A DNA stretch of 5,366 nucleotides from an uncultured Gemmatimonadota bacterium (GTDB lineage Bacteria > Gemmatimonadota > Gemmatimonadetes > Longimicrobiales > Gaopeijiaceae): assembly GCA_937136445.1 (NCBI GenBank), contig CAKZOQ010000386.1, forward strand, positions 1 to 5,366, read 5' to 3'. The notes beneath the pieces are model-generated. The model was not told the origin of the DNA. It did no database searches and saw nothing but the letters and a program-made list of their open reading frames with translations. Numbering within the stretch: position 1 is the first letter of the stretch; the number at the start of each line of letters is the position of its first letter. Position numbers and translations under genes: made by a program. Shown piece by piece: positions 4,494 through 5,366 of this stretch.

Positions 4494-5366
4494 TCAACCC
4501 GGGATCCGGATGGTGAGTCGGATGATGCCCAGGAGCTGGGTCGGAGGAGGTGCCGGCGTGGTGAGGTTCTGGATGGGGTCCACCGTGCCGCTCCCCGTAC
4601 CCCCCCCGGTGACCTGCTCGCCCTGGGTCGCACTCACGTCACTGGCTCCCGAGAGGATGGCCAGGCCCAGGGGGTTGGCACCGGCGGTTCCAGGCGGCTG
4701 CAGAGCCTGGTCCACCCCAGTTCCGGACAGCGTGACGGTCCCCAGGATCCCGGCGGGACCCGAGGTGCTCGCCACATCGGCTCCCACGGAGGTCTCCAGG
4801 GCTTCGTAGGCATCGTCGAACCCAGGATCCAGCCGATAGGACGTCCCGAACCGGGCGGCGGCCCCGGCGTGGTCTCCCTGGGCCTGCAGCTCGAGTCCCT
4901 CGGAGTAGGCGAGGAAGGCCTGGAGGTTTCGGGTCCCGTTCTCCAGGATGCGTGCCCGTTCCGCGGCGGAGACCGTGTATCCGAGCTGGCCTGCGATGGC
5001 GAAGACGAGCTCCTTCTGGAGGCGGAAGAGATCGTCCAGCGAGCCGGACTGCGCACCGGCCCCCGTCACCTCACCGTCCAGGGAGATCACCTGGGCATCG
5101 AGCCCGATGGGCCCCTCCGCAGGCAGCGACCCGGTCCCCTGGACGAGCCGTCCGGCCTGCACCACCCGCCCGAAGCGCGGGGTCGTGGTGGAGTCGAAGA
5201 GGGGCGACCGGCTTCTCTCCAACTCTCCGAGGAGCGTCTGGAGGCTGAGGCGCTCCACAAGGGAGAAGCGGTCCAGAAGGGCCAGGTCCGAGGAGATCTG
5301 GGCCGCCAGGCCCCGGGAAAGGGGCTGAAATCGCTCGTCTCCCTCGATCTCCATCGGGAGCACGGC
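4494..5366 (-). CDS. CsgG/FlgO-like envelope protein with a TPR-like unit (5' truncated by window edge)
   Basis: The frame runs in from the window edge and gives 290 visible residues; the first codons read AVLPMEIEG, so the true start and any signal peptide lie beyond 5366. Residues 1-135 resemble the CsgG / FlgO / TolB-N type fold. They open with the 'AVLPf' beta strand, then a helix (LSRGLAAQISSDLAL), FSLVERLSLQTLLGELE (matching the family 'vveR..l..ll.El'), then FGRVVQAGRLVQGTGS and IGLDAQVISLDGEVTG (matching 'G..lgA..vv.G' and 'l.a.lvd..tGev'). A short helical part (111-145) follows, then one TPR-like pair of helices (about 147-193, AFLAYSEGLELQAQGDHAGAAARF... LDPGFDDAYEALE). Residues 195-290 are Gly/Thr/Pro/Ser-rich with a hydrophobic end (LLGIIRLTIRIPG). 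CsgG itself is the curli export pore; I see no clear pore-forming hairpins, so a periplasmic scaffold is as likely. It is upstream of, and nearly contiguous with, the barrel gene, and probably the first or an early gene of the operon. Confidence 0.8.
   Translation of the reverse strand, partial: AVLPMEIEGDERFQPLSRGLAAQISSDLALLDRFSLVERLSLQTLLGELERSRSPLFDSTTTPRFGRVVQAGRLVQGTGSLPAEGPIGLDAQVISLDGEVTGAGAQSGSLDDLFRLQKELVFAIAGQLGYTVSAAERARILENGTRNLQAFLAYSEGLELQAQGDHAGAAARFGTSYRLDPGFDDAYEALETSVGADVASTSGPAGILGTVTLSGTGVDQALQPPGTAGANPLGLAILSGASDVSATQGEQVTGGGTGSGTVDPIQNLTTPAPPPTQLLGIIRLTIRIPG

Noticed and set aside
3385..4809. Plus-strand open frame of 474 codons antisense to the barrel and CsgG-like genes
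   Set aside because: Composition is that of a shadow frame, and it lies opposite two genes with clear signal-peptide, barrel and CsgG-like features.
1..5366. CRISPR array, tRNA or rRNA, transposase, integrase or attachment site
   Set aside because: No regularly spaced repeats, cloverleaf, rRNA-like sequence or mobile-element protein was seen on either strand.

Overview
The window is strongly GC-rich, densely coding DNA from a Gram-negative bacterium. Three things show an outer membrane: a predicted outer-membrane beta-barrel, a lipoprotein with a clear lipobox, and a CsgG-like envelope protein. The GC content, the signal peptide ending in 'VAQ', and the large Ig-like (Big) plus fibronectin III lipoprotein recall Gemmatimonadota or a similar soil lineage. 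That placement is inference from style, not from a marker gene.

Layout: two gene groups converge. On the + strand (1-1167) is the 3' end of an unidentified protein whose C-terminus holds a two-helix membrane hairpin. It overlaps by 4 bp (GTGA) a complete ccdA-type gene, a six-helix thiol-disulfide reductant carrier with the paired SPC and TPC cysteines. A 43-bp gap (1168-1210) holds a perfect 18-bp GC-rich palindrome between the two facing stop codons, probably the shared 3'-end hairpin.

On the - strand (5366 down to 1211) three tightly packed genes form what looks like one operon. In transcription order they are: a CsgG/FlgO-like protein with one TPR-like unit and a Gly/Thr/Pro-rich tail (its 5' end is cut by the window edge); a predicted outer-membrane beta-barrel of 374 residues; and a 719-residue lipoprotein with an N-terminal beta-rich domain, about four Ig-like domains of Big1 and Big2 type, and two fibronectin type III domains. 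The junctions are a 2-bp gap or 4-bp overlap (depending on the start chosen) and a 4-bp ATGA overlap, so translational coupling is likely. No promoter for this operon is visible; it must lie beyond 5366.

The three minus-strand proteins are all predicted to be exported to the outer envelope. A cell-surface assembly or display cassette is the most interesting reading, but it is a hypothesis. The ccdA gene belongs to the opposite transcription unit. Its neighbourhood is informative only in that the last lipoprotein domains carry four cysteines that could form disulfides. I see no tRNA, rRNA, CRISPR array, insertion sequence or integrase. There is no gene-free stretch longer than 43 bp.
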